A stretch of 64,000 nt of DNA from Leptolyngbya sp. FACHB-261 (GTDB lineage Bacteria > Cyanobacteriota > Cyanobacteriia > FACHB-261). The stretch covers positions 16,296-80,295 of the forward strand of contig NZ_JACJPL010000023.1 of assembly GCF_014696065.1 (NCBI RefSeq), in the 5' to 3' direction. The notes beneath the pieces were generated by a model that did not search any database, was not told where the DNA came from, and saw only the letters and a program-made list of their open reading frames with translations. Below are positions 1-8,530 of this stretch, one piece after another (position 1 is the first letter of the stretch; each line of letters begins with the position of its first letter). The position numbers were made by a program, and so were the translations under genes.

Positions 1-1746
1 CATTGCATCTACGAAAGTGACTTAATCCGTAGCTGTGTGATTAACATAACCAAGCAAAAGCGAACTGAGGAAGCCTTATACAGAAGTGAAACCAAGAACC
101 GAGCGATTTTGAATGCCATCCCTGATTTAATGCTTCAGCTCAGTAAAGATGGAACTATTTTAGAGTTTAAACCAGCTAAAGACTATAACTTATCTGTCCC
201 ATCCAGCGAACGGGTCGGCAAAAATCTCCGCGATATTCTGCCCTTGGACGTGGCGGAGCAAGCTATCCACTATATTAAGCAAGCACTACACACCCACGAA
301 ACTCAGGTTTTTGAGTACCAACTAGCGCTTTTAGATGAGTTACGCCACTATGAGGTGCGCATTGTCGTAAGCTCTGACCATGAAGTGTTAGCCATCGTGC
401 GTAACATTACCGAGCGCAAGCAATTTGAGGAGAGATTGCTCTACGATGCCCTCCACGATACACTAACAGGCCTTCCTAACCGTACTCTGTTGATGCAGAG
501 GCTAGCTCAGGTCATCGAGCAAACGAAAGAATTTAAAAATCAACGCTTTGCTGTGCTATTTGTCGACCTAGATCGCTTCAAGTTTGTGAACGACAGCTTG
601 GGGCATATCTTGGGCGATCAACTTTTAATTGCAATCTCTCGTCGTTTCGAAACTTGCTTACGAGCTGGAGATACTGTCGCTCGGCTAGGTGGCGATGAGT
701 TTGCAATTCTGCTGGAAAATATTAACGGGTCAAACGACGCGACCTGTGTTGCCGAGCGGATCCAAGAAGAACTGGCCTTGCCATTCAACTTGAACAACCA
801 TGAGGTCTTCATCACAGCTAGCGTTGGCATTGTTTTGGAAACAACTAATTACGAAAAGCCTGAAGAGTTGCTGCGTGATGCGGATACAGCCATGTATCAC
901 GCTAAATCTTTGGGCAAGGCACGTTACAACATTTTTGACCAAGCTATGCATGCTCGAGTTCTAGCACTCCTTCAGCTCGACAATGACTTGCGGCGCGCCG
1001 TTGAACGCCAAGAATTCCAGGTTTATTATCAACCCATTGTTTCTTTAACAACTGGTCGGATTACAGGTTTTGAAGCCTTGGCTCGCTGGCAGCATCCTAG
1101 TAAAGGTATGATTCTGCCCAGTGAATTTATCCAATTGGCAGAAGAAACAGGATTGATCGTACCGATCGGTGAGTGGGTACTTCATGAAGCCTGTTATCAG
1201 GCTAGTCTGTGGCAAGCCCGTTTTCCATCTCCCTTAACGATTAGCGTTAATTTGTCAGGTCGGCAACTCACACAACCGGATCTCGCTAGCAAGATTAGCC
1301 AAATTCTCCAGCGGACAAATCTCGCTCCCTCTAACTTGAGATTAGAGATGACCGAGAGCGTGATCATGGAGAATACACAGCTTGCAACTGACGTGCTACT
1401 GCAATTGAAGGCACTGGATGTTCAGTTGTGCATTGATGATTTCGGAACGGGCTATTCGTCTCTTAGCTATTTACATCGTTTCCCGGTCAATTCTCTCAAA
1501 GTGGACCGTTCTTTTGTCAACGACATAGATACTGATGCAGAAAATTGCGGCATTGAGATCACCCGAACAATTATGATGTTAGCTCACAAGCTCAACATTG
1601 ATGTGGTCGCCGAAGGCATCGAAACAGCTGAGCAGTTAGCCCATCTCAGATCGCTCAATTGTCAATACGGACAGGGTTACTTTTTTGCCAAACCCTTGAA
1701 TATCCAGGCAGCTGAGGCTCTACTCATAGACCAACCCAGTTGGTAG
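1..1746 (+). CDS. PAS-GGDEF-EAL cyclic-di-GMP enzyme (5' partial)
   Basis: Makes and/or breaks cyclic di-GMP. The frame is open to the left edge and the first codons read like the end of a PAS/PAC domain (NITKQKRTEEAL), so the gene starts outside the window; the GTG at 37 is only the first start-like codon. Counted from that GTG, a second PAS-like region covers about residues 20-125, a GGDEF domain about 135-295 with intact GGDEF at 218-222, and an EAL domain about 310-560 with EAL (E346), TESVIMEN, DDFGTGYSSL, KVDRSF and EGIET motifs. Both catalytic signatures are intact, so either activity is possible; PAS domains presumably set the balance. No transmembrane segment is visible in the part present. 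Confidence 0.95.
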   Translation, partial: HCIYESDLIRSCVINITKQKRTEEALYRSETKNRAILNAIPDLMLQLSKDGTILEFKPAKDYNLSVPSSERVGKNLRDILPLDVAEQAIHYIKQALHTHETQVFEYQLALLDELRHYEVRIVVSSDHEVLAIVRNITERKQFEERLLYDALHDTLTGLPNRTLLMQRLAQVIEQTKEFKNQRFAVLFVDLDRFKFVNDSLGHILGDQLLIAISRRFETCLRAGDTVARLGGDEFAILLENINGSNDATCVAERIQEELALPFNLNNHEVFITASVGIVLETTNYEKPEELLRDADTAMYHAKSLGKARYNIFDQAMHARVLALLQLDNDLRRAVERQEFQVYYQPIVSLTTGRITGFEALARWQHPSKGMILPSEFIQLAEETGLIVPIGEWVLHEACYQASLWQARFPSPLTISVNLSGRQLTQPDLASKISQILQRTNLAPSNLRLEMTESVIMENTQLATDVLLQLKALDVQLCIDDFGTGYSSLSYLHRFPVNSLKVDRSFVNDIDTDAENCGIEITRTIMMLAHKLNIDVVAEGIETAEQLAHLRSLNCQYGQGYFFAKPLNIQAAEALLIDQPSW

Positions 1747-1816
1747 CTCACGGCCAAAGGTGAAATAGGGCAGTCAGTTGCAAGGAACAGATTCATTCAG
1801 CCAAGGCATTGGTTGC

Positions 1817-2893
1817 TTAAGGTGTTGGGATATTCACCGGTGTAGCTTCGGTAGGCGCAGTTGACTCCAGCAGCGCAGTCGTGGCATTGATCACCAGTTG
1901 TGCAGCCCCGGCAAGAAATTTAGAGTCCAAAGTTCCGATGGTGTCACTGGGCTGATGGTAATGGGGGCTACGCAGGTTGGCGGTGTCGCTGACGAGGAGC
2001 GCCCCGATACCTTTCAACCAAAAAGGCGCATGATCACTACGCAAAGTATCAGGCAGCAAAGCCCCACGCAGGGGAACCGGCAGAGTCAGAACTGGTGGTA
2101 GGTCTGGTGGCATTGAGGCTGCTTGAAACGGCTTTAGCAGAGGCGAGTGTTCTAGGTCTCCAAGCACGGCCAGAAAATCGCCTTGGTCGCGCAGAGGTAG
2201 CGGCGGTAGCCCGTCTGGATAGCGCTGGCAACCGGGGCTACGACAGGCAAAGCCAATCATGTCCAGGACAATGACCCCACGCAGATCTTCTAGGAGCGAA
2301 CGGTTGCCAACAAAGGCTCGGCTACCGAGCAGTCCTGCCTCTTCGCGATCAAAGAATGCCACTTGCAAACTACGGGCTGTGGGCCGGGAACGAAGCAAAC
2401 GAGCTACCTCCAGCACTACAGCCAGTCCGCTAGCATTGTCATCTGCACCCGGTGAGCCAGGAACTGTGTCGTAGTGGGCTGCAACCAAAATCGCCCCGGC
2501 GGTAGGGTCAGTACCAACCCGTTGAGCCAAGAGATTAACACCCGTCTCAAAAGGCAATGACAACGGCGACCAACCCAACTGCTGCAAGGTCCGAACCAGG
2601 TAAGCGCGGGCTTGTTCACGCTCAGCCTGTGTGTAACGCTCTGAGGCTAGGGCAGTAATATGGCCAAAGAGGCTGTCAGCATCCACTAGGGGAGGGTTGG
2701 TGATGGGATACCTGACCTCATCTGAGGGGGGAGACAAAGGTGTCGTTTGGCTTGAAGGGGCCGGAACTGAAGCCTGAGGATCTGAGCTGCCTTGTAGAAG
2801 GTGAGGTCTGTACGTCGCTAAACCAATTGCCAAACCAAGAGCCATAGTTGCTAACACCCCCCAAAGCCAGCGCTTCACCCACCTGTCCCCCAC
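1817..2893 (-). CDS. M28 family zinc peptidase, membrane-anchored or exported
   Basis: A metallopeptidase of family M28 (aminopeptidase type). One hydrophobic segment at about residues 9-28 suggests export or an N-terminal anchor, followed by a Ser/Pro-rich linker to about 60. The catalytic domain shows the M28 metal ligands in order: H140 and D142 in AHYDTVPGSPG, D151/D152 in ADDNASG, the E184/E185 pair in DREEAGLLG, D211 in LDMIGF, and a late histidine in SPHYHQPSDT. The start is a GTG; no better ATG lies upstream of the hydrophobic segment. The substrate cannot be told. It is convergent with the GGDEF-EAL gene, 70 bp away. Confidence 0.9.
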   Translation of the reverse strand: MGDRWVKRWLWGVLATMALGLAIGLATYRPHLLQGSSDPQASVPAPSSQTTPLSPPSDEVRYPITNPPLVDADSLFGHITALASERYTQAEREQARAYLVRTLQQLGWSPLSLPFETGVNLLAQRVGTDPTAGAILVAAHYDTVPGSPGADDNASGLAVVLEVARLLRSRPTARSLQVAFFDREEAGLLGSRAFVGNRSLLEDLRGVIVLDMIGFACRSPGCQRYPDGLPPLPLRDQGDFLAVLGDLEHSPLLKPFQAASMPPDLPPVLTLPVPLRGALLPDTLRSDHAPFWLKGIGALLVSDTANLRSPHYHQPSDTIGTLDSKFLAGAAQLVINATTALLESTAPTEATPVNIPTP

Positions 2894-3017
2894 AGCTTTT
2901 TTGTCCTCTTTCCCAAGCGCACCACAAAAGCCCTCAGACTAGCAACCATCCGGAAGTTGAAACAAGGCGGATGAAAGCATGGAGTGACCTTCTCAACTTG
3001 TAGGATCGGTCAGAGAC

Positions 3018-3173
3018 ATGGGAGCTAAAAACAAGCATCGCCAGAAGATCGATACCTTACAAACCGTAGTATCCAGTTTGCAACTGAAGATTGCGACTCT
3101 AGAAGGCCAGTTGATGGCAACCCTAGAGCGACTCAAGCAGGTCGAAAATCAGCAGGAAACGTCTGAGCTATGA
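3018..3173 (+). CDS. small predicted coiled-coil protein (51 aa)
   Basis: An ATG-started frame of 51 codons in the gap between the M28 peptidase and the DUF1643 gene. The product begins MGAKNKHRQKIDTL and has regularly spaced Leu/Val residues (LQTVVSSLQLKIATLEGQL) that suggest one amphipathic coiled-coil helix. It resembles the very short coiled-coil ORFs found beside many cyanobacterial genes, but no named family is recognised and there is no strong ribosome site. It ends 73 bp before the next start and could be co-transcribed with it. Confidence 0.4.
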   Translation: MGAKNKHRQKIDTLQTVVSSLQLKIATLEGQLMATLERLKQVENQQETSEL

Positions 3174-3246
3174 CAGCATAATCGAGATTAAATCAGCAGC
3201 TAAATCTAGCTTAATCAGCTGTCACTCATCGCCGAAACCGAGAGCT

Positions 3247-3765
3247 GTGAACACAGGCGCTACTTTCGATTCGACTGGACATTATCGCTATAACCTATGG
3301 CGAGAGTGGAATGAAGGCCCTCGTCTAGTGTTTGTGATGCTGAACCCCAGCACAGCTAACGAAACCAAGAACGATCCCACGATTCGTCGCTGTATTGGCT
3401 TTGCCCAGGCTTGGGGATATGGGGCTGTCGAGGTCGTAAACTTGTTTGCCTATCGCTCAACCCGACCCGAGCAATTGAGCCGCGTTGCGGATCCGATTGG
3501 GCCAGAAAATGATCGCTATTTGTTAGCCGCTCAAGAACGAGCCCAAATGCTTTTGTTTGCTTGGGGAAATCAAGGAGTCTTACAACAACGCCATCAGGCA
3601 GTTTTGAAGTTGCTCCGACCCAGATTTCAATCCTGCAAGCCGTCCTACGAGTTGGGTTACTGCTTGGGCATGACACAAGTAGGCCAGCCTCGCCACCCTC
3701 TTTATGTGAGAAGCGAGACTGCCCCCATTCCTTACCAATGGGCTCAAGCCAAAACGGGCTCTTGA
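3247..3765 (+). CDS. DUF1643 domain-containing protein
   Basis: 172 residues matching the DUF1643 family: the early RYNLWREW, the FVMLNPSTANETKNDPTIRRC core, and VVNLFAYRSTRP followed by an AWG segment. These are the conserved blocks of the family, whose biochemical role is not known. Translation starts at a GTG. The gene ends inside the 3' end of the convergent pterin-synthase-like gene (22-bp tail-to-tail overlap), so the two transcripts are antisense there. Confidence 0.85.
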   Translation: MNTGATFDSTGHYRYNLWREWNEGPRLVFVMLNPSTANETKNDPTIRRCIGFAQAWGYGAVEVVNLFAYRSTRPEQLSRVADPIGPENDRYLLAAQERAQMLLFAWGNQGVLQQRHQAVLKLLRPRFQSCKPSYELGYCLGMTQVGQPRHPLYVRSETAPIPYQWAQAKTGS

Positions 3766-4610
3766 GCTGCTAATTCTGGCTTGAGAACGCTAGGGCTGGG
3801 GCCATAGACTTCAGCAGAATTGTTGGGGCTTTCAATCAGTTTGATGCAGTGTAGTTCTGCGCCCAGTTCCCGAATTGGGACAGTCAACAAATCCCGAATG
3901 TGCACAGCAATATTCTCAGCCGTTGGCACAACCTCAGCAAAGTAGGGAATATCTTTGTTGAGAAAAGTGTGGTCGAAGGGCTCCACAACATAGTCCTCAA
4001 CCGCTTTTTGCAAGGCAACCAAATCAGCAACCATGCCCGTACGCGGATCTAAGTTGCCTTTGATCGTCACTTCCAAATGGTAATTGTGGCCGTGGCCGTG
4101 AGGACGAGCACACTTGCCGTAGATCTCACAGTTTTCTTCATAGCTCAAATGGGGCAGAGCTAAACGATGGGCGGCACTGAAGTGAGTGCTGATGCTCAGA
4201 AAAGCTTCCATGTTATTTCCTCGGTATTCAGCCCAAAGTTCGGGATGCTCAAATACTTGAACGCGGACGATCGGCAGGTGGGGAGCTAAGCGTTGCCAAA
4301 TTACGCGAGCGATATTTTCGGTGGTGGGCAATGTTTGCTCAAACTCAGGCCAAACCTCATTCAAATACGAGAAGTTGAGAGGCTTAGTCACTTCCCGCTT
4401 GATCACCTGCTTGACATCCGACAGGTTCAAAACCATGCCGTACTCGTCCAGGTCGCCTTCCATCGCCACATAGAGCACGTAATTATGGCCGTGGCCAGGA
4501 AAGCGTCCGACTGGGCCAAAACGCTTCTGGTTCTCCTCATCGCCTAGTTCGGGTAACCAGTAGCGGTGGCTCGCCGAGAACTCAGCACGGCGGTTGATAA
4601 TACACTTCAT
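3744..4610 (-). CDS. two-domain 6-pyruvoyl-tetrahydropterin synthase / QueD-like protein
   Basis: Tandem fusion of two PTPS/QueD domains (residues about 1-135 and 136-275), a family that converts dihydroneopterin triphosphate to 6-pyruvoyl- or 6-carboxy-tetrahydropterin. Both halves keep the zinc histidines (H15, H40, H42; H148, H173, H175) and the substrate-anchoring PTxENI motif. Only the second half has the catalytic Cys (C167 in GKCARPHGHGH) and the Asp-His pair (FDHTFLN). In the first half these are V34 (GPVGRFPGHGH) and NF (LNFSYLN), so that domain looks catalytically dead. A single active domain with a structural or regulatory partner is inferred. Whether it serves queuosine or biopterin synthesis cannot be decided; queF lies about 33 kb away. 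Confidence 0.9.
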   Translation of the reverse strand: MKCIINRRAEFSASHRYWLPELGDEENQKRFGPVGRFPGHGHNYVLYVAMEGDLDEYGMVLNLSDVKQVIKREVTKPLNFSYLNEVWPEFEQTLPTTENIARVIWQRLAPHLPIVRVQVFEHPELWAEYRGNNMEAFLSISTHFSAAHRLALPHLSYEENCEIYGKCARPHGHGHNYHLEVTIKGNLDPRTGMVADLVALQKAVEDYVVEPFDHTFLNKDIPYFAEVVPTAENIAVHIRDLLTVPIRELGAELHCIKLIESPNNSAEVYGPSPSVLKPELAAQEPVLA

Positions 4611-4676
4611 GCAGCACCGGGTTAGGGCATTTTGTAAAGTTCTGCAACCATTCTGGCTCAGAATTACCTATTCTGC

Positions 4677-6140
4677 TCAGCCAGAAGCCTCCTGACATTC
4701 AGTTTGATTGAGACACTCACGCACCAACCAGTCTTTCACCACGTAGGTTGCGCGACAATCGTCCTCGTTATAGCGCACAATCGCATCTAAATAAGTGTGG
4801 TCTCCCGTTTCGCGCCAACGGTTATACCAAATAATGGCCTGGGCACCATCCACGCCCTGATCGCGCCAGCGGAAGCCCAACCAGCGGGCGATGAGCTTAA
4901 GCGCGTAGCTCTCAACAGGCAGCGTTACCGAATTAGTAACTAGATCGTGTAAATCTACAAAGCGGGCAACTAAAGCCTCAATAACAGGCGGTGGCGTGCC
5001 ATAGCGCTGACCTAAGCGATGAGCAGTCTGCACCTCATAGGCACAAAAATGAAAAATGGGACTCTGGGGATAGCGGTGTACTAAGTCTAAAAATTGCTGC
5101 CAAATTATTGCCTCCTGATCCGGTTGCTCTGCCAGCAGCGGATAAAACGTCTCTTCGCCAGTAACCCGATTGACGACTAACACCCCATGCAAAAAGGCCA
5201 ACTCTAGATCGGGCTCGGCCTCAATATCAAAGTAAAGCTCAACCGGAGCAGTCGGAACCTGTGCTGGTGTAATCGTTTGATAGGGGATAGCCTGCCCTAA
5301 AACCGTGGCGCGGGCTTGGCGAATCAGGCGATGGGCATTCATCTCACCGAAGCCAGGAATGCCTTCGAGACTCTTGGGCGTGGCGGTGGCTAGAGACTCT
5401 ACACTGGTGAGGCCCAGTTCTTGCAGAGCGGCATAGCGGGTTGGGGTGACCCCTGGCAATAAAGAAAGGTGATTGGTTTCGTGTGCCACTTCATAGCAAT
5501 GGCCATACCAGTGGCACAAGCTACATCGGCTACGCGAAATGAAAACCTCTGGCACCTCAGACGCTCGCAGCGTTTCTTGCAAACCTGCCAATACTGTTTG
5601 CATCTGGGGAACGCGCTGCCAGAGATCGACTTCGTACAGCCCCGCCTCACGCAGTACTAACCAGGCCTCCTCCGGCCAAGCGCCCTGAAAGCCCGCTAGC
5701 AACTGAGTGTAAAAAGCGGCAACGATCTGGTATTCCAGTTTGGGACGCTTGCCCAGCTTAACTTCGATGGGGACATAGACCCAATCACCAAAGTCCGAGC
5801 GTCCAGGTCGCTTCTCCAGCAGATCAACAATACCTGCTAGAGCCATATCTTCTGGTTCTTCTGGCGGTACAATCAGCACGCCCTGGAAGATGCGCTCAAC
5901 GCCCTGCCCCATGAGAGCTTGGGTTGCAGCTGCTCCCGCTTGCCAATCGCCCTTGGCATAGACTGGGCTCTGCCAGGTCAAGTCGCTTAATTTTTCCCGT
6001 CGGTGCAGCGCGCTGTCTTCCAGTAACTTGCGCAAAAAATCACTGGGTGGAGAGCGAAATGCTAGGTCGCCGCGCTGGTCCAGAAAGGCCCGCCGCTGAC
6101 AGCGCTGGTAGTTCAGCAGGTGCTCAGCTGTTAGCAGCAT
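4677..6140 (-). CDS. TM0106-family RecB-like nuclease with HhH and RNase H-like domains
   Basis: 487 residues from the ATG chosen here (a TTG six bases upstream is also in frame). N-terminal RecB-type PD-(D/E)xK region with E/K residues in PIEVKLGKRP and a cysteine set ending in CSLCHWYGHC that may bind an Fe-S cluster; a helix-hairpin-helix around LEGIPGFGEMNAHRL; and a C-terminal RNase H/DEDD-like exonuclease region with LYFDIEAEPD, HFCAYE and YNEDDCRA acidic motifs. This order is that of the TM0106 family of putative nucleases, found in cyanobacteria and actinobacteria with unknown biological role. DNA or RNA processing in the cytoplasm is likely. Confidence 0.85.
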   Translation of the reverse strand: MLLTAEHLLNYQRCQRRAFLDQRGDLAFRSPPSDFLRKLLEDSALHRREKLSDLTWQSPVYAKGDWQAGAAATQALMGQGVERIFQGVLIVPPEEPEDMALAGIVDLLEKRPGRSDFGDWVYVPIEVKLGKRPKLEYQIVAAFYTQLLAGFQGAWPEEAWLVLREAGLYEVDLWQRVPQMQTVLAGLQETLRASEVPEVFISRSRCSLCHWYGHCYEVAHETNHLSLLPGVTPTRYAALQELGLTSVESLATATPKSLEGIPGFGEMNAHRLIRQARATVLGQAIPYQTITPAQVPTAPVELYFDIEAEPDLELAFLHGVLVVNRVTGEETFYPLLAEQPDQEAIIWQQFLDLVHRYPQSPIFHFCAYEVQTAHRLGQRYGTPPPVIEALVARFVDLHDLVTNSVTLPVESYALKLIARWLGFRWRDQGVDGAQAIIWYNRWRETGDHTYLDAIVRYNEDDCRATYVVKDWLVRECLNQTECQEASG

Positions 6141-6282
6141 GGGCAATCAGTTGCAGTGCTGGCATGGAGAGGGGAGCCGGTATTAGTTTGTCAAGCTCTA
6201 TCTTCAAGCTAACAGAAAAACAGCAAACCGCTGACTTCAATCCGGCATAGCTCGTCCCCAGGACAGGTTCCCTACTTGTAAA

Positions 6283-8424
6283 TCAGAAGTAAATAAACAG
6301 ATTTAAGCCCGGAATCGTGCGCGACAGGGTCCACAGCAGCAGAACAGCATAGGCCAGTCCCAGGAGCCACTGATACCAAACCAAAAGGGCAACAAGTGGG
6401 GGAAGCTGCTCGTCGCGGAGGCGTAGGTCATTGAAGCTGATCTTGAAGAAGTTATCTAGACTCAGATCAAAATAATTCAGCCAGTTCCAGGAGTTGCGCA
6501 ACTGTAGGGGCAGATAACGGTCGCGAAACCAGGGAAAGCGAGGACGAATGGGTAAGCGGCCAATTTGCAGATGCAATTCTCGCTGGCTGCCGTCTTCAAC
6601 AAAGTAGCTAGCTTCTGGCAAAGCAGTCGGCGGTGGTCGCCGCAGCGTTCCCAGTAAAGCCCACAGCGGTAGGGGCAACGTCAAAAGACCGCAGAAGTCT
6701 AGCATCCAGCCTGGCGTTGCAGAACGGCTGAAGATGATGATCAGGGCAATCGTGCTCAACGTCGAGGCCAAACTCACAACTCCAATACATTCGCTAGCAG
6801 GGGGCAGGGAAGCTCGTAGCCGTAGCCGGTCAATCGCCCAAAAGACCAACGCGAAGTAGGCCAGGCCCAATAGTCCTAAACCAAAGGCCAGCCAGAAGTC
6901 GGTGCCATATTCACTCAGGAGCAGCAAGGCTTGCAGCCACAGCCAATAGAGGGCCAGAATTAGCTTTTGGCTCCAGCTGAGCGGTTCACCAACAGCCAGA
7001 CGATTACGCAGCCGAGCAATCACAGCCAGGTCAATCTCCCGGACGTTAAGTAGATCGGTAGTCTTGCGGAAGGGAGCCTGGCGTCGAGACTGCATAATCG
7101 CCTCGACTTGCACGGGGTTGAAGCCCAGAGATACAAGCTGCTGAGGTGTGGCAGCGTTGATGTTGACATCTACGAGCTGATGCCAAAGTTTTGCGGCCCG
7201 CAGTCGCTCGCTGGTGTACTCGATTTGGTTAGCATCCGCAATTTGTTCTAGGTCGCGGAAGTTGCGCACTAAACCGCGCAGAACTTCATCATTGCCAACC
7301 AGGGTAGGGACCTGGAGGTGCCGTCCGATCTCCCCAGGATTGCCAAAGATGCGGGCCTGCTCAGGATCGAAACGCAAGCTAGAAACGTTTAGGTAAGCGC
7401 CGGGGGCGAATAGCGCATAACTGAAATCAGCCCGACTGCGAATGGCAGCCCCGCGCAGATTCACAGGCTGGGCAAATTGGCTCTCTCGAAAGCTGACCAA
7501 GTTCGCAAAGCTGGCATCCGAGAAAAAGGCACCTTGACCAAATTGACTGGCCTCAAAGTCTGCTGGTCCCAGCCATTGCGCCCCTGCGAAATCAGCATTG
7601 CCCTGCCAACGTACCCGTCGCCAATCGGTTGCCTGTTGGAAATAGCAACGAGCAAAACTGGTGCTTTGCTGAAACTCTGCACCTTGAAAGCTCACACTGC
7701 CTGCGAACCGAGCCCCCGCCCAGTTGGCTGAGGCGAAGAACAGGGCCGACCGGAAACTAAGGTCAGAACTGAATATTGCTCCGGCAAAGCTGACTGGCTT
7801 GCTGAACCGAGCCTCTGACCAATCCACGCCGCCTTCGAAGCGCGCCCGGGTGGCATCCAATTTCTCTAAGAAGAAGGTGTTGACAAAACGCGTGCGACCA
7901 GTAATGCGAGCCCGTTGCAGCCGTAGAGGGCCTCGAATCAGGGTCAAATCAAGTTGTGGCAGCCGATCAGGGTCATTCAGGAGCGTGCGAGACAAGCGGC
8001 TGAGCTGACTCAGGCGGCGGCGGTCTCGCGCCAACTGCTCCTGCTCCTGAGCGCTGAGGGTTGCCAAATCAGGTTGGCTGAAGACCGGAATGCGAATGCC
8101 CAATCGGTCCTGCTCCAAGTCACCCCGAATAATCGAATCACTCAGATCTAGCCCCATCAAAGCGCCATCAGCTTTTAGCAGACGTGCCCGTAGTTGCGTA
8201 TAAAACTGCTCCTGTAGGGTGCGGTTGGTGTCTCGAAGGTCAATCTCTAGCTGCCGCAGGTCAATCCAAGGCGTGCCATCACGCAGCAGTGGATGACGCA
8301 CCCGATCACGCAGCAGTTCTGGAGTCAGGGACAGACGGGTTAAGGAAGGCTGGGCCAAGGCCGGGCTTTCAGGACTCCAGAAAACCAGCAGCATCAAGAT
8401 CAGAAAACACCAAAACCAACGCAC
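6283..8424 (-). CDS. pentapeptide-repeat protein with HhH motif and membrane segments
   Basis: 713 residues. An N-terminal signal peptide or anchor (WFWCFLILMLLVFW, then ALAQP) leads to a soluble region, then about 30 pentapeptide-like repeats at roughly residues 170-350 with the F/A-every-fifth-residue pattern (FAGAIFSSDLSFRSALF). A ComEA-like helix-hairpin-helix follows (NINAATPQQL, RKTTDLLNV), then four or more hydrophobic segments in the last 250 residues. The start is a GTG with no ATG before the signal. The mix of a right-handed pentapeptide helix, an HhH-like module and a membrane C-terminus is unusual. Function unknown; an exported or periplasm-facing scaffold is inferred. Confidence 0.85.
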   Translation of the reverse strand: MRWFWCFLILMLLVFWSPESPALAQPSLTRLSLTPELLRDRVRHPLLRDGTPWIDLRQLEIDLRDTNRTLQEQFYTQLRARLLKADGALMGLDLSDSIIRGDLEQDRLGIRIPVFSQPDLATLSAQEQEQLARDRRRLSQLSRLSRTLLNDPDRLPQLDLTLIRGPLRLQRARITGRTRFVNTFFLEKLDATRARFEGGVDWSEARFSKPVSFAGAIFSSDLSFRSALFFASANWAGARFAGSVSFQGAEFQQSTSFARCYFQQATDWRRVRWQGNADFAGAQWLGPADFEASQFGQGAFFSDASFANLVSFRESQFAQPVNLRGAAIRSRADFSYALFAPGAYLNVSSLRFDPEQARIFGNPGEIGRHLQVPTLVGNDEVLRGLVRNFRDLEQIADANQIEYTSERLRAAKLWHQLVDVNINAATPQQLVSLGFNPVQVEAIMQSRRQAPFRKTTDLLNVREIDLAVIARLRNRLAVGEPLSWSQKLILALYWLWLQALLLLSEYGTDFWLAFGLGLLGLAYFALVFWAIDRLRLRASLPPASECIGVVSLASTLSTIALIIIFSRSATPGWMLDFCGLLTLPLPLWALLGTLRRPPPTALPEASYFVEDGSQRELHLQIGRLPIRPRFPWFRDRYLPLQLRNSWNWLNYFDLSLDNFFKISFNDLRLRDEQLPPLVALLVWYQWLLGLAYAVLLLWTLSRTIPGLNLFIYF

Positions 8425-8530
8425 GCTACACCAAGGGAGTGAGGCTCTCGATTGTCGCTCGCTTGCTACAGCCTCGACAACGTTAGCCTCGCATAGTTAG
8501 GCCCATAGTTTAGGCGCTCAGGCGATTTCT

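Noticed and set aside
618..951. Minus-strand short frames inside the GGDEF-EAL gene
   Set aside because: They are shadows of the well-supported plus-strand gene; the same applies to most other short frames inside identified genes.
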